Notes: generated from the letters alone by a model not told the origin. A stretch of 64,000 nt of DNA from Klebsiella variicola (GCF_000828055.2 NZ_CP010523.2:5332001-5396000), one strand, 5' to 3'; positions 10,225 to 20,084 are shown, counted from the stretch's first letter. Translations and numbers: made by a program.

Positions 10225-11151
10225 ATGCGGGAAGAACTGGATTTCAAATCGCTACGCTTTTTCTCCGCGCTCTACCGGCTAGGCAATGTCTCCCCGGCGG
10301 CTGACGCGCTGAATATCAGCCAACCCACCGGCAGCCTTTTGCTGAAAAAACTACGGGATCATTTTGCTGACCCGTTGTTTGTCCGGGTGGGACAGCGGAT
10401 GATGCCGACGCCGCGAGCGGACGCGATCGCCCCGACTGTATTTACCCTTCTCCAGCTTGCCGATAACGATTTAGCCGTCAAACCTGAATTTCTTCCCCAG
10501 CAGAGCCAGCGTAACTTCACGATCGGAATGACCGATATCAGTCAAATGACGCTGTTGCCTTTGCTGCAAATTGCGCTCCAGCAGCAGGCGGCAGACGGGA
10601 TCACCTTTACGGTACAAAATCTGGATGAGCAGACCCTCAACGCCCTCGAATCCGGGAAGTGTGATCTCGCGATCGGCTACCTGACGCAGCTTCCGGATAG
10701 CGTCTACCAGCAGCATCTCTTCGATCAATCGTATGTCTGCCTGGCGGCGGAAAATCACCCACGTATTCGAACCCAGCTTCGTGCCGAAGACTGGCGGCAG
10801 GAAAAGCATCTGGCGATCCGCGTGGAGGGGACTGCCCACGGCGATATGGATAAGCGGCTTGATGAGCACAGTATGCCCCGGCGGATCGCGCTGACATTAC
10901 CGAGCTTTTTAGGTACCGGCGAGCTGGTGGCCGAAAGCGATATGATTGCCGTCGTCCCGGAACAGGTGGCGCGGCATATCACCCACCGCTATCCCTGCCG
11001 CAGCTGGCCGCTACCTTTTCCTCTTGCCAGGATCGCCATTCGTCAGGTCTGGCATCAGCGGCTGCATCGCGATCCCGGGCATATCTGGCTACGTTCGCTG
11101 ATCGCCGCACTTGCCGATCCCGCTCAGCAGAGCGGATCTATTACGATCTAA
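10225..11151 (+). CDS. LysR-family transcriptional regulator of the decarboxylase cassette
   Basis: 308-residue LysR-type regulator. A winged helix-turn-helix is seen at about residues 5-65 (LRFFSALYRLGNVSPAADALNISQPTGS), followed by a periplasmic-binding-like effector domain. The start at 10225 is set by a strong AGGAGG seven bases upstream; a longer frame from 10117 runs inside gppA and is rejected. The N-terminal wording (KLRDHFADPLFVRVGQRMMPTPRA) resembles the NodD/NahR-type branch often tied to aromatic inducers. It reads in the same direction as the decarboxylase 130 bases downstream, so it probably controls that gene. No E. coli gppA-rep counterpart exists. Confidence 0.85.
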   Translation: MREELDFKSLRFFSALYRLGNVSPAADALNISQPTGSLLLKKLRDHFADPLFVRVGQRMMPTPRADAIAPTVFTLLQLADNDLAVKPEFLPQQSQRNFTIGMTDISQMTLLPLLQIALQQQAADGITFTVQNLDEQTLNALESGKCDLAIGYLTQLPDSVYQQHLFDQSYVCLAAENHPRIRTQLRAEDWRQEKHLAIRVEGTAHGDMDKRLDEHSMPRRIALTLPSFLGTGELVAESDMIAVVPEQVARHITHRYPCRSWPLPFPLARIAIRQVWHQRLHRDPGHIWLRSLIAALADPAQQSGSITI

Positions 11152-11281
11152 ACCGCGAAATATACCGCTGTATTAGTTTTACTGATAATCCCTATTACGT
11201 TTGGTTTATTGCTGGCAATACGTGAAAGCTTTTATTCTCCTTGCATCAAGCCATACTAACAAATATCGCAAGGAATATATC

Positions 11282-12280
11282 ATGCGCGGAAAAATCGCTT
11301 TAGAAGAACACGTCTCCACTCCTGAAAATAACCGTCTGTGGGATTCAACCGGTGAAGCCGGCCGTAACGGTACAGAATATATGAAAGACGTTGAACGTCG
11401 CCTGCTGGATCGCAGTATTCAGCTGGAAGAAATGGCGCAGCGTCATATTGACCACGTCATTCTTTCTCTAACTTCACCTGGCGCGCAATCTATTTTAGAT
11501 AAAGCCAAAGCGGTCTCTTTTGCTCGTGATACTAACGATTTTATCGTCGAGAATTATGTGAAGCCAAATCCGGATAAATTTAGCGCTTTCGCCACCCTGG
11601 CCTTGCAAAACCCGGAAGCCGCGGCGGAAGAGCTGGAGCGCGCCGTGAAGAAACTAGGCATGAAAGGCGCGCTGATCAACGGCTATACCAACGTTAAAGA
11701 TAGCGAGCATGGCCTGTATCTTGATGACGAATCGATGCTGGTTTTCTGGGATAAGGTCAACGAGCTGAACGTACCGGTGTACCTGCATCCTCGCGAACCG
11801 CTGGAAGGGCCTGCGCGCGGCATCTACACCGGTTACGAAAGCCTGATCGGCTCCGCGTGGGGCTTTGCGCAGGAAACGGCAGTGCATGCTATCCGTCTGA
11901 TGATGAGTGGTTTGTTCGATCGTTATCCTAACCTCAATCTGGTACTGGGTCACCTCGGCGAAGGGCTGGTTCATATGCTGCCGCGCACTCAGCACCGCCT
12001 CTATCGTCAGCGTTTCGGCTGCGGTCTGGGTAAAGCGGAAAAACCGTTAATGCACTACCTGCAGAATAACTTCATTGTTACCACCAGCGGCCATTTTAAT
12101 ACCCATTCGCTGAATAATGCCATTGAAGTCATGGGCGCCGATCGTGTGATGTTCTCTGTCGATTATCCGTATGAAGATATTCATCAGGCTTGTGACTGGT
12201 TTGATCCGTTAGAACTTGAAGCGGGCCTGAAAGATAAAATTGCCTGGGGCAATGCCAGCCGCGTCTTTAACATTCAATAA
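11282..12280 (+). CDS. amidohydrolase-family decarboxylase (dihydroxybenzoate/gamma-resorcylate type)
   Basis: 332-residue member of the ACMSD-like branch of the amidohydrolase superfamily. It resembles 2,6-dihydroxybenzoate (gamma-resorcylate) and 2,3-dihydroxybenzoate decarboxylases along most of its length: ALEEH at the N-terminus, LSLTSPGAQS, FAQETAVHAIRLM, LGHLGEGL, TTSGHFNT and DYPYED. Candidate metal ligands are Glu8, His10, His169, His224 and Asp294. Such enzymes reversibly remove CO2 from hydroxybenzoates without a cofactor other than the metal. ATG 11282 follows an AAGGAA site; a longer frame from 11201 is rejected. The exact substrate (2,3-DHB, 2,6-DHB, salicylate or another) cannot be told from sequence. 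Confidence 0.85.
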   Translation: MRGKIALEEHVSTPENNRLWDSTGEAGRNGTEYMKDVERRLLDRSIQLEEMAQRHIDHVILSLTSPGAQSILDKAKAVSFARDTNDFIVENYVKPNPDKFSAFATLALQNPEAAAEELERAVKKLGMKGALINGYTNVKDSEHGLYLDDESMLVFWDKVNELNVPVYLHPREPLEGPARGIYTGYESLIGSAWGFAQETAVHAIRLMMSGLFDRYPNLNLVLGHLGEGLVHMLPRTQHRLYRQRFGCGLGKAEKPLMHYLQNNFIVTTSGHFNTHSLNNAIEVMGADRVMFSVDYPYEDIHQACDWFDPLELEAGLKDKIAWGNASRVFNIQ

Positions 12281-12296
12281 TATTAAAGACAGACTT

Positions 12297-12326
12297 CAGG
12301 GCCTGAATATTCAGGCCCTGTTTTTA
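12297..12326 (+). terminator. intrinsic terminator between decarboxylase and DUF554 gene
   Basis: A perfect 12-base-pair palindrome with arms CAGGGCCTGAAT and ATTCAGGCCCTG is followed at once by a T5 run. It ends about 14 bases before the DUF554 start codon and immediately abuts that gene's GGGAG ribosome site, leaving no room for a promoter after it. Confidence 0.85.
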
Positions 12327-12339
12327 TTAGGGAGAATAA

Positions 12340-13065
12340 ATGATGGCAATAGGTATATTTGTCTGTAGCGGCTCGCTTCTCGTCGGTGCGCTGGCCGGCG
12401 CCTCGCTGAATCGCTTTATTCCGGAACACTTCAAGAAAACCTTGCCGCTAATTGCCGGTCTGATCTCCATCAGCATGGGCATCCACTTTGTCAATAAATT
12501 GCATAATCTGCCGCCCATTGCCCTGGCCATTATTGTCGGCACGATTATCGGCGGTCTGCTGAATATTGAAAAATGGATTGAGCGGGCCGGAACAACGCTA
12601 CGCACGCCCATTGAGCGCATTTTCCCGGCGCAGGCCAGCGCCAGCGTGAGTGCGGAAGATTTTATGAATCAGTTTATCGCCGTGCTGATCCTGTTCTGCG
12701 CCAGCGGCACCGGCATCTTCGGTGCTTTAACCGAAGGGATGACCGGCGACCCAACCATTCTGCTGACCAAGTCGATACTCGACTTTTTCACTGCCGCGAT
12801 TTTCGCGTCCACGCTGGGCTACATCATCACTACGATTTTTATTCCTCAGCTGATCATCTTCGTGATTCTGTTCTTCGCCGCCACGTTTATTATGACGTTG
12901 ATAAACCCATCGATGATTGCTGATTTCACTGCCTGCGGCGGCATCATTATGCTGGCGACCGGTTTTCGGCTTTGTGGTATTCGCCATTTCCCCACCGCCA
13001 ACATGCTGCCCTCACTGCTGCTGGTAATGCCCTTCTCCGCCGCCTGGCAGCAGTTTGTCGCCTGA
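12340..13065 (+). CDS. DUF554 family integral membrane protein (YqgA-like)
   Basis: 241 residues with about seven hydrophobic segments. The DUF554 signature is clear: GTGIFGALTEGMTGDP near residues 125-140, LLTKSILDFFTAAIFASTLG near 143-163 and a C-terminal CGGIIMLATGFRLCGI. E. coli YqgA belongs to the same family; the function of these proteins is not established, transport being a common guess. GGGAG lies upstream of tandem ATG codons at 12340 and 12343. It follows the decarboxylase with a terminator between them and ends four bases before the convergent rep stop codon. Confidence 0.85.
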   Translation: MMAIGIFVCSGSLLVGALAGASLNRFIPEHFKKTLPLIAGLISISMGIHFVNKLHNLPPIALAIIVGTIIGGLLNIEKWIERAGTTLRTPIERIFPAQASASVSAEDFMNQFIAVLILFCASGTGIFGALTEGMTGDPTILLTKSILDFFTAAIFASTLGYIITTIFIPQLIIFVILFFAATFIMTLINPSMIADFTACGGIIMLATGFRLCGIRHFPTANMLPSLLLVMPFSAAWQQFVA

Positions 13066-13069
13066 GGCG

Positions 13070-15091
13070 TTAGCCTTTTTTCGCCTTCGCCAGCATCGCT
13101 TTAATATTCGCGACGTTGGCCTGGCCTTTATGCATACGTTCTTCCGCAGAGATAACTTTTCGCTCCTGCTCCCATATCAGATCGTCCTGCGGGAGCTCGA
13201 GCAGGAAACGGCTTGGCTCCGGGCGCACCAGCTCACCATACTGTCGGCGTTCCTTACAGAGCGTAAAGGTCAGCTCTTTTTGCGCACGGGTGATGCCGAC
13301 GTAGGCTAACCGGCGCTCTTCATCGACGTTATCTTCATCGATGCTGCTCTGGTGCGGCAGCAATCCCTCTTCCATTCCCACCAGGTAAACATACGGGAAC
13401 TCCAGCCCTTTTGAGGCATGGAGGGTCATAAGCTGCACCTGATCGAGCTCTTCATCCGATTCGCCGCGCTCCATCATGTCCCGCAGGGTAAAGCGGGTGA
13501 CCACCTGCGTTAGGGTCATCGGCTCATCGATTTCGCTGCCTTCCAGCATCTCGGTCATCCAGGTAAACAGCTGGTTGACGTTTTTCATTCGCATTTCCGC
13601 GGCTTTCGGGCTCGGCGAGGTTTCATACAGCCAGGATTCGTAGTCGATCCCGCGAATCAAATCGCGCACGGCGGCAACGGGCTCGCGTTCGGTCAGCTGC
13701 TGAATTTCCCGCAGCCAGTGGGTAAAGCGCGTGAGGGATTCGTAGCCGCGCCCGGTCAGCGTCTGGCTTAACCCCATGTCAAAGCTGGCGGTGAATAAGC
13801 CTTTATTGCGGCTCATCGCCCACTCACCCAGCTTTTGCAGCGTCGCCGGGCCGATCTCGCGTTTCGGCGTGTTGACGATACGCAGGAAGGCGCTATCGTC
13901 ATCCGGGTTGGTCAGCACGCGCAGATAGGCCAGCAGGTCTTTAATTTCCGGACGCGAGAAGAACGACGTGCCGCCGGAGATTTTGTACGGGATGCGGTTC
14001 TGCATCAGCATCTTTTCAAAGACCCGCGACTGGTGGTTGCCGCGGTAAAGGATCGCGTAGTCTTTGTAGTTGGTTTTATTAATAAAGTGGTGGGCGATCA
14101 GTTCCCCGGCCACGCGCTCCGCTTCATGATCTTCATTGTTGGCGGAGAGTACTTTCAGCTCGGTACCGTAGCCAAGTTCTGAGAACAGCCGCTTTTCAAA
14201 GACGTGCGGGTTATTAGCGATCAAAATGTTAGCGGCTTTCAGAATACGCCCGGAGGAGCGGTAGTTCTGTTCAAGCTTGATCACCTGCAACGCCGGGAAG
14301 TCCTGGCTGAGCAGCACCAGGTTCTGCGGCCGCGCGCCACGCCACGAGTAGATCGACTGGTCATCGTCCCCCACCACGGTAAAACGCGCGCGCTGCCCCA
14401 CCAGTAATTTCACCAGTTCATACTGGCTGGTGTTGGTATCCTGATACTCATCCACCAGCAGGTAACGGATCTTGTTCTGCCAGCGTTCGCGCACCTCTTC
14501 ATTACGCTGCAGCAGCAGCGTCGGCAACAGGATCAGATCGTCAAAATCGAGGACGTTGCAGGCCTTCATGTGCGCATCGTACAGCCCATAGCAGTGGGCG
14601 AAAATGCGGTCCCGTTCGCCTTTCGCGCCAGCCGCCGCCTGCGCCGGGGTTTTCAGATCGTTTTTCCAGTTGGAGATCGTCGAGATCAGCTGCTGCAACA
14701 CCACTTTGTCATCTTCGATCAACCCTTCGGTGAGCTCTTTCAGCAGCGCGACCTGGTCAGTATCATCGAACAAGGAAAAGTTAGACTTCATTCCCAGCGC
14801 GGCGTATTCACGTTTGATGATATCCAGGCCCAGGGTGTGGAAGGTGGAGATCATCAGCCCGCGCGCCTCTTTGCGCCCCAGCGTTTGCCCGACGCGCTCT
14901 TTCATTTCGCGCGCGGCCTTGTTGGTGAAGGTGACGGCCGCGATATGGCGCGCCTGATAGCCGCAGCCGCGGATCAGGTGGGCGATTTTATTCGTAATAA
15001 CGCGGGTCTTACCGGAACCGGCGCCCGCCAGCACCAGGCACGGTCCGGTAACGAATTCGACGGCTTGTTGTTGGCCAGGGTTTAAACGCAT
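13070..15091 (-). CDS. rep: ATP-dependent DNA helicase Rep
   Basis: 673-residue SF1A 3'-5' helicase that helps replisomes pass protein roadblocks and restarts stalled forks. Walker A AGAGSGKT at residues 22-29, motif Ia TFTNKAA, Walker [11 protein letters not shown] near 210, motif [17 protein letters not shown], motif IV QNYRSS and motif [10 protein letters not shown] are all present. The ATG at 15091 gives MRLNPGQQQ and the exact E. coli length; a TTG five codons upstream is possible but unlikely. Convergent with the DUF554 gene and divergent from the first ppiC copy. Confidence 0.97.
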   Translation of the reverse strand: MRLNPGQQQAVEFVTGPCLVLAGAGSGKTRVITNKIAHLIRGCGYQARHIAAVTFTNKAAREMKERVGQTLGRKEARGLMISTFHTLGLDIIKREYAALGMKSNFSLFDDTDQVALLKELTEGLIEDDKVVLQQLISTISNWKNDLKTPAQAAAGAKGERDRIFAHCYGLYDAHMKACNVLDFDDLILLPTLLLQRNEEVRERWQNKIRYLLVDEYQDTNTSQYELVKLLVGQRARFTVVGDDDQSIYSWRGARPQNLVLLSQDFPALQVIKLEQNYRSSGRILKAANILIANNPHVFEKRLFSELGYGTELKVLSANNEDHEAERVAGELIAHHFINKTNYKDYAILYRGNHQSRVFEKMLMQNRIPYKISGGTSFFSRPEIKDLLAYLRVLTNPDDDSAFLRIVNTPKREIGPATLQKLGEWAMSRNKGLFTASFDMGLSQTLTGRGYESLTRFTHWLREIQQLTEREPVAAVRDLIRGIDYESWLYETSPSPKAAEMRMKNVNQLFTWMTEMLEGSEIDEPMTLTQVVTRFTLRDMMERGESDEELDQVQLMTLHASKGLEFPYVYLVGMEEGLLPHQSSIDEDNVDEERRLAYVGITRAQKELTFTLCKERRQYGELVRPEPSRFLLELPQDDLIWEQERKVISAEERMHKGQANVANIKAMLAKAKKG

Positions 15092-15203
15092 GGGAATATT
15101 GCTCAATCTTCGAACGGGGTGTGGATTGTAGCAGAAAGCGAGGCCGAGATTTACCGGCTGATGGTAAAGTGTCAGCCACGCAATTCATCCTGAGGATCTG
15201 GTA

Positions 15204-15485
15204 ATGGCAAAAAGCGCAGCGGCCCTGCATATTCTGGTTAAAGAAGAGAAACTGGCGCACGAGATCCTCGCCAAACTGGAACGGGGCATCAGCTTCGATC
15301 ATCTGGCGAAGCGTTACTCAAAGTGTCCGTCCGGACGTCATGGCGGTGATTTAGGCGAATTCCCGCAGGGGACGATGGTCGGCCCGTTTGATCAAGCTGT
15401 CTTCAGCTGTCCGCTGCTCAAACCCTATGGCCCGGTGAAAACCAAATTTGGCTACCATATCATCAAGGTGCTGTATCGCCGGTAA
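15204..15485 (+). CDS. parvulin-type peptidyl-prolyl isomerase, diverged PpiC paralogue
   Basis: 93-residue single-domain parvulin. It aligns without gaps to the PpiC encoded 52 bases downstream, with about 63 of 93 residues identical by eye, differing most at residues 19-42. Shared motifs are [25 protein letters not shown] and [11 protein letters not shown]. Parvulins interconvert cis and trans peptidyl-prolyl bonds in the cytosol. Start chosen after GAGGATCTGGTA. It looks like the diverged product of a local tandem duplication. Confidence 0.92.
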   Translation: MAKSAAALHILVKEEKLAHEILAKLERGISFDHLAKRYSKCPSGRHGGDLGEFPQGTMVGPFDQAVFSCPLLKPYGPVKTKFGYHIIKVLYRR

Positions 15486-15818
<333 letters not shown>

Positions 15819-15823
15819 TAAAA

Positions 15824-15850
15824 AACCCGGGGATCTTAATCTCCGGGTTT
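15824..15850. terminator. terminator after ppiC
   Basis: A hairpin with arms AACCCGGGGA and TCTCCGGGTT is flanked by an A run on one side and T residues on the other, so it could act in either direction, for ppiC and for converging ilvC transcription. Confidence 0.75.
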
Positions 15851-15852
15851 CT

Positions 15853-15879
15853 GCCTGATGGCGCTTCGCTTATCAGGCC
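15853..15879. repeat. REP-type palindromic unit
   Basis: A 27-base imperfect palindrome with arms GCCTGAT and ATCAGGC and a GC-rich centre (GGCGCTTCGCTT), the form of an enterobacterial REP unit. It sits between the ppiC terminator and the ERIC element, in the ilvC 3' region. Confidence 0.7.
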
Positions 15880-15884
15880 GACTA

Positions 15885-16018
15885 AACAAATCCATTCCTC
15901 TATGGATTTCGGCTTGCCGGAAGGCGGCAAGGAAGTACATCCCCAGGAACATAGATTACTATGTGACTGGGGTGTACGTACCGTAGCCAACGCATCGGCA
16001 AGTCGAAAGACGACGAGG
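15885..16018. repeat. ERIC (intergenic repeat unit) element next to the ilvC stop
   Basis: About 130 bases containing the ERIC core: ATCCCCAGGAACATAG, a short AT-rich spacer, then CTATGTGACTGGGGTGTACG (15938-15977). This matches the central palindrome on which the ERIC1R and ERIC2 primers are based. Flanking GGAAGGCGGCAAGG and the AGCCAACGCA block also fit the family. The element ends within about two bases of the ilvC stop codon. Outer limits are approximate. Confidence 0.8.
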
Positions 16019-16020
16019 AA

Positions 16021-17496
16021 TTAGCCGGCTACCGCGATACGTTTCATATCAGTCATATAACCGCGCAGTTTCTTACCTACCTGCTCGATAGCGTGGCTGC
16101 GAATCGCTTCGTTCACATCGCGCAGCTGAGCGTTATCTACCGCGCCTTCAGCAATCGCTTTGCCCAGGTCGCCGGTCTGCAGAGTGGTCATGAACTCTTT
16201 CAGCAGCGGTACGCAAGCGTAAGAGAACAGGTAGTTACCGTACTCTGCGGTATCAGAGATAACCACGTTCATTTCATACAGACGCTTACGGGCGATAGTG
16301 TTCGCGATCAGCGGCAACTCGTGCAGTGATTCATAGTAAGCGGACTCTTCGATGATGCCGGAATCAACCATGGTTTCGAACGCCAGCTCAACGCCCGCTT
16401 TCACCATCGCGATCATCAGCACGCCTTTATCGAAGTACTCCTGCTCGCCGATTTTGCCTTCATACTGCGGGGCGGTTTCGAACGCGGTTTTGCCGGTCTC
16501 TTCGCGCCAGGTCAGCAGTTTCTTATCATCGTTCGCCCAGTCTGCCATCATACCGGAGGAGAATTCGCCGGAGATGATGTCGTCCATGTGTTTCTGGAAC
16601 AGCGGTGCCATGATCTCTTTCAGCTGTTCGGACAGCGCATAAGCGCGCAGTTTCGCCGGGTTAGAGAGGCGATCCATCATCAGGGTAATACCGCCCTGCT
16701 TCAGCGCTTCGGTGATGGTTTCCCAGCCGAACTGAATCAGTTTTTCCGCATACGCCGGATCGGTACCTTCCGCCACCAGCTTGTCGAAGCACAGCAGAGA
16801 ACCCGCCTGCAGCATGCCGCAGAGGATGGTCTGCTCGCCCATCAGGTCAGATTTCACTTCCGCCACGAAGGAGGATTCCAGAACGCCCGCACGATGGCCG
16901 CCGGTCGCCGCTGCCCAGGCTTTGGCAATAGCCATGCCTTCGCCTTTCGGATCGTTTTCCGGGTGGACGGCGATAAGCGTCGGCACGCCGAAACCGCGTT
17001 TGTACTCTTCACGAACTTCGGTACCCGGGCACTTCGGCGCCACCATCACCACGGTGATGTCTTTGCGGATCTGCTCGCCCACTTCAACGATGTTGAAGCC
17101 GTGGGAGTAACCCAGCGCCGCGCCGTCTTTCATCAGCGGCTGTACGGAACGCACAACGTCAGAGTGCTGTTTGTCCGGCGTCAGGTTAACCACCAGGTCG
17201 GCCTGCGGGATCAGCTCTTCATAGGTACCGACTTTGAAGCCGTTTTCGGTCGCTTTACGCCAGGAAGCGCGCTTCTCGGCAATCGCTTCTTTACGCAACG
17301 CATAGGAGATATCCAGGCCGGAATCACGCATGTTCAGACCCTGGTTCAGGCCCTGCGCGCCACAGCCGACGATGACTACTTTTTTACCCTGAAGATAGCT
17401 TGCGCCATCGGCAAATTCATCGCGCCCCATAAAGCGGCATTTGCCCAGCTGTGCCAGCTGCTGGCGCAGATTCAGTGTGTTGAAGTAGTTAGCCAT
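16021..17496 (-). CDS. ilvC: ketol-acid reductoisomerase (NADP+), class II
   Basis: 491 residues, the long class II form found in enterobacteria. It catalyses the Mg-dependent isomerisation and NADPH reduction of acetolactate or acetohydroxybutyrate in valine, leucine and isoleucine synthesis. The NADPH motif [13 protein letters not shown] is at about residues 37-50; the duplicated C-terminal helical domain carries acidic metal ligands. Transcribed divergently from its activator ilvY, across a 154-base region. An ERIC element follows the stop codon, so the 3' UTR probably includes it. Confidence 0.98.
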   Translation of the reverse strand: MANYFNTLNLRQQLAQLGKCRFMGRDEFADGASYLQGKKVVIVGCGAQGLNQGLNMRDSGLDISYALRKEAIAEKRASWRKATENGFKVGTYEELIPQADLVVNLTPDKQHSDVVRSVQPLMKDGAALGYSHGFNIVEVGEQIRKDITVVMVAPKCPGTEVREEYKRGFGVPTLIAVHPENDPKGEGMAIAKAWAAATGGHRAGVLESSFVAEVKSDLMGEQTILCGMLQAGSLLCFDKLVAEGTDPAYAEKLIQFGWETITEALKQGGITLMMDRLSNPAKLRAYALSEQLKEIMAPLFQKHMDDIISGEFSSGMMADWANDDKKLLTWREETGKTAFETAPQYEGKIGEQEYFDKGVLMIAMVKAGVELAFETMVDSGIIEESAYYESLHELPLIANTIARKRLYEMNVVISDTAEYGNYLFSYACVPLLKEFMTTLQTGDLGKAIAEGAVDNAQLRDVNEAIRSHAIEQVGKKLRGYMTDMKRIAVAG

Positions 17497-17650
17497 GGTG
17501 ATACCTCGTGATGTTGTGTTGTCGTGCTTATTGTTCGGTTCGCTTTTGCGAGAATGAACTTACTATATGACAGGAATTTTATTGCGGAAATTGATATATT
17601 CACAACGTCACGTTGCAATTTATGAAATACAAAATCGGGGAGTACGCGCC
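17497..17650. promoter_or_regulatory. ilvY-ilvC divergent control region
   Basis: A TATAGT hexamer on the minus strand (17562-17567) is a good -10 candidate for ilvC. In E. coli IlvY binds tandem operators in this gap and activates ilvC when acetolactate or acetohydroxybutyrate is present. The operators themselves were not pinpointed here; the AT-rich stretch around 17575-17635 is the likely site. Confidence 0.6.
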
Positions 17651-18541
17651 GTGGATTTACGCGATCTGAAAACCTTTCTGCATCTGGCGGAAAGCCGCCA
17701 TTTTGGCCGCAGCGCGCGGGCCATGCACGTCAGTCCTTCGACCCTTTCGCGGCAGATCCAACGCCTGGAAGAGGACCTCGGCCAGCCGCTGTTCGTGCGT
17801 GATAATCGCACGGTGACGCTCACCGAAGCCGGGGAAGAGTTACGCACCTTTGCCCAGCAGACCTTACTGCAGTATCAGCAGCTTCGCCACGCCATCGATC
17901 AGCAGGGACCGTCGCTCTCCGGCGAGCTGCATATCTTCTGCTCTGTCACCGCCGCTTATAGCCATCTGCCGCCGATCCTCGACCGCTTTCGCGCCGCGCA
18001 TCCTTCGGTTGAGATAAAATTATCGACCGGCGATGCCGCTGACGCCATGGAGAAGGTCGTCACCGGCGAAGCCGACCTGGCGATTGCCGGTAAACCAGAG
18101 ACCCTGCCGGGATCGGTGGCGTTTTCGATGCTGGAGAACCTCGCCGTGGTGTTAATTGCCCCGGCGCTTCCCTGCCCGGTGCGTAACCAGGTGACCGTCG
18201 AGCGTCCGGACTGGTCGACAGTGCCGTTTATCATGGCTGACCAGGGGCCGGTACGTCGGCGCATCGAGCTGTGGTTTCGACGCCATAAAATCAGCAACCC
18301 GTCGATCTATGCCACCGTCGGGGGACACGAAGCGATGGTGTCGATGGTCGCCCTCGGCTGCGGCGTGGCGCTGCTACCGGAGGTGGTACTGGAAAACAGC
18401 CCGGAACCGGTACGCAACCGGGTGATGATTCTGGAGCGCAGTGATGAGCAAACCCCGTTTGAGCTGGGCGTTTGCGCACAAAAAAAGCGGCTGCATGAGC
18501 CGCTTATTGATGCTTTCTGGAAAATCCTGCCTAACCACTAG
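17651..18541 (+). CDS. ilvY: LysR-type activator of ilvC
   Basis: 296-residue LysR regulator, near-identical to E. coli IlvY (297). The HTH is at about residues 1-60 (DLRDLKTFLHLAESRHFGRSARAMHVSPSTLSRQ, read in two parts) and the effector domain follows. The GTG at 17651 is chosen because it gives the conserved V/M-DLRDLKTF start and follows GGGGAG; a frame from 17567 adds an unrelated leader. Its TAG stop overlaps the convergent ilvA stop on a shared CTAG. Confidence 0.95.
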   Translation: MDLRDLKTFLHLAESRHFGRSARAMHVSPSTLSRQIQRLEEDLGQPLFVRDNRTVTLTEAGEELRTFAQQTLLQYQQLRHAIDQQGPSLSGELHIFCSVTAAYSHLPPILDRFRAAHPSVEIKLSTGDAADAMEKVVTGEADLAIAGKPETLPGSVAFSMLENLAVVLIAPALPCPVRNQVTVERPDWSTVPFIMADQGPVRRRIELWFRRHKISNPSIYATVGGHEAMVSMVALGCGVALLPEVVLENSPEPVRNRVMILERSDEQTPFELGVCAQKKRLHEPLIDAFWKILPNH

Positions 18542-20082
18542 CCCGCGAGGAAAAAGCGGAACGCCGGGTTATGCGTTTCATCGTGGCACTCATAGCCCAG
18601 TTCATTAAGGCGGGTTTCAAAGTCCGGCTCGTGCTCGCCCAGCTCAAAGGCCGCTAACACCCGACCATAGTCGGTGCCGTGGCTACGGTAGTGGAACAGC
18701 GAAATATTCCAGTGGGTGCCAAGGGTGTGCAGGAACTTCAGCAGCGCCCCCGGCGATTCAGGGAACTCGAAGCTGAACAGCCGCTCCTGCAGCGCTTTGG
18801 ACGGCCGACCGCCGACCATATAGCGCACATGGAGCTTGGCCATTTCGTCATCGGAAAGGTCAACGACGCTGTAGCCGCCATCGTTCAGTAACTGAAGGAT
18901 CTCTTTCCGCTCCTCCAGCCCGCGACTCAGGCGTACCCCGACAAAAATGCAGGCGTCTTTAGCATCAGCAAAGCGGTAGTTGAACTCCGTCACCGAGCGC
19001 CCGCCCAGCAGCTGGCAAAACTTCAGAAAGCTGCCCTTCTCTTCCGGGATCGTCACCGCCAGCAGCGCTTCGCGCTGTTCCCCGAGCTCGCAGCGCTCAG
19101 ACACGTAGCGCAGGCCGTGGAAGTTAACGTTGGCCCCGGACAGAATATGAGCCAGTCGCTCGCCGCGAATATTGTGCTGGGCGACATATTTCTTCATCCC
19201 CGCCAGCGCCAGCGCGCCGGAAGGCTCCGCCACCGCCCGCACATCTTCGAACAGATCTTTCATCGCCGCGCAAATAGCGTCGCTGTCGACAGTGATGATG
19301 TCGTCCAGATACTCCTGGCACAAACGGAAGGTTTCATCGCCGATGCGCTTCACCGCCACGCCTTCAGCAAACAAACCGACGCGCGGCAGATCCACCGGAT
19401 GGCCGGCATCCAGCGCCGCTTTCAGACACGCCGAATCTTCCGCTTCCACCGCTATCACTTTAATCTGCGGCATCAGCTGCTTGATCAGCACCGCCACGCC
19501 CGCCGCCAGACCGCCGCCGCCCACCGGGACGAATACACGGTCGATGTGGGCATCCTGCTGCAGCAGCTCCAGCGCCAAGGTTCCCTGACCGGCGATCACC
19601 ATCGGGTGATCAAACGGCGGCACCCAGGTAAAGCCCTGCTGCTGCGCCAGCTCAATCGCTCTCGCCTTCGCTTCGTCAAAGTTGGCGCCATGCAGCAGCA
19701 CTTCGCCGCCAAAACCGCGAACGGCATCGACTTTGATATCGGCGGTCGCTACCGGCATCACGATCAGCGCTTTAACCCCAAGCCGGGAGGCTGAGAAAGC
19801 CACTCCCTGCGCATGGTTGCCTGCCGATGCCGTGATCACCCCATTCGATTTCTGTTCCGCCGTCAGGCTGGACATCATCGCGTAGGCGCCGCGCAGCTTA
19901 AAGCTGTGTACCGGCTGGCGATCTTCGCGTTTGACCAGAATAACGTTATCCAGCCGCGAAGAGAGCTTCTCCATTTTTTGCAGCGGCGTTTTCTGCACCG
20001 CTTCATAAACTGGCGCGCGCAGCACTGCTCTCAGGTATTCGGCGCCCTCAGGGGCACCGGACAGGGGTTGTGAGTCCGCCAT
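18538..20082 (-). CDS. ilvA: threonine ammonia-lyase, biosynthetic
   Basis: 514 residues. PLP enzyme that deaminates threonine to 2-oxobutanoate, the committed step to isoleucine, feedback-inhibited by isoleucine and activated by valine. Lys62 in HSFKLRGAY is the PLP lysine, GGGGLAAG is the phosphate-binding loop near residue 188, and two ACT-like regulatory domains follow from about 325. It is the last gene of ilvLGMEDA, two bases after the ilvD stop, and is convergent with ilvY. Confidence 0.98.
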   Translation of the reverse strand: MADSQPLSGAPEGAEYLRAVLRAPVYEAVQKTPLQKMEKLSSRLDNVILVKREDRQPVHSFKLRGAYAMMSSLTAEQKSNGVITASAGNHAQGVAFSASRLGVKALIVMPVATADIKVDAVRGFGGEVLLHGANFDEAKARAIELAQQQGFTWVPPFDHPMVIAGQGTLALELLQQDAHIDRVFVPVGGGGLAAGVAVLIKQLMPQIKVIAVEAEDSACLKAALDAGHPVDLPRVGLFAEGVAVKRIGDETFRLCQEYLDDIITVDSDAICAAMKDLFEDVRAVAEPSGALALAGMKKYVAQHNIRGERLAHILSGANVNFHGLRYVSERCELGEQREALLAVTIPEEKGSFLKFCQLLGGRSVTEFNYRFADAKDACIFVGVRLSRGLEERKEILQLLNDGGYSVVDLSDDEMAKLHVRYMVGGRPSKALQERLFSFEFPESPGALLKFLHTLGTHWNISLFHYRSHGTDYGRVLAAFELGEHEPDFETRLNELGYECHDETHNPAFRFFLAG

Positions 20083-20084
20083 AA

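Noticed and set aside
15092..15106. TTG start giving Rep five extra residues
   Set aside because: The ATG at 15091 gives the E. coli N-terminus and length.
16588..17511. 307-codon plus-strand frame opposite ilvC, and similar long frames opposite argH (42772-43617) and wecC (275-1126)
   Set aside because: All mirror strong codon bias of real genes on the other strand; Arg/His/Gln-rich translations without motifs.
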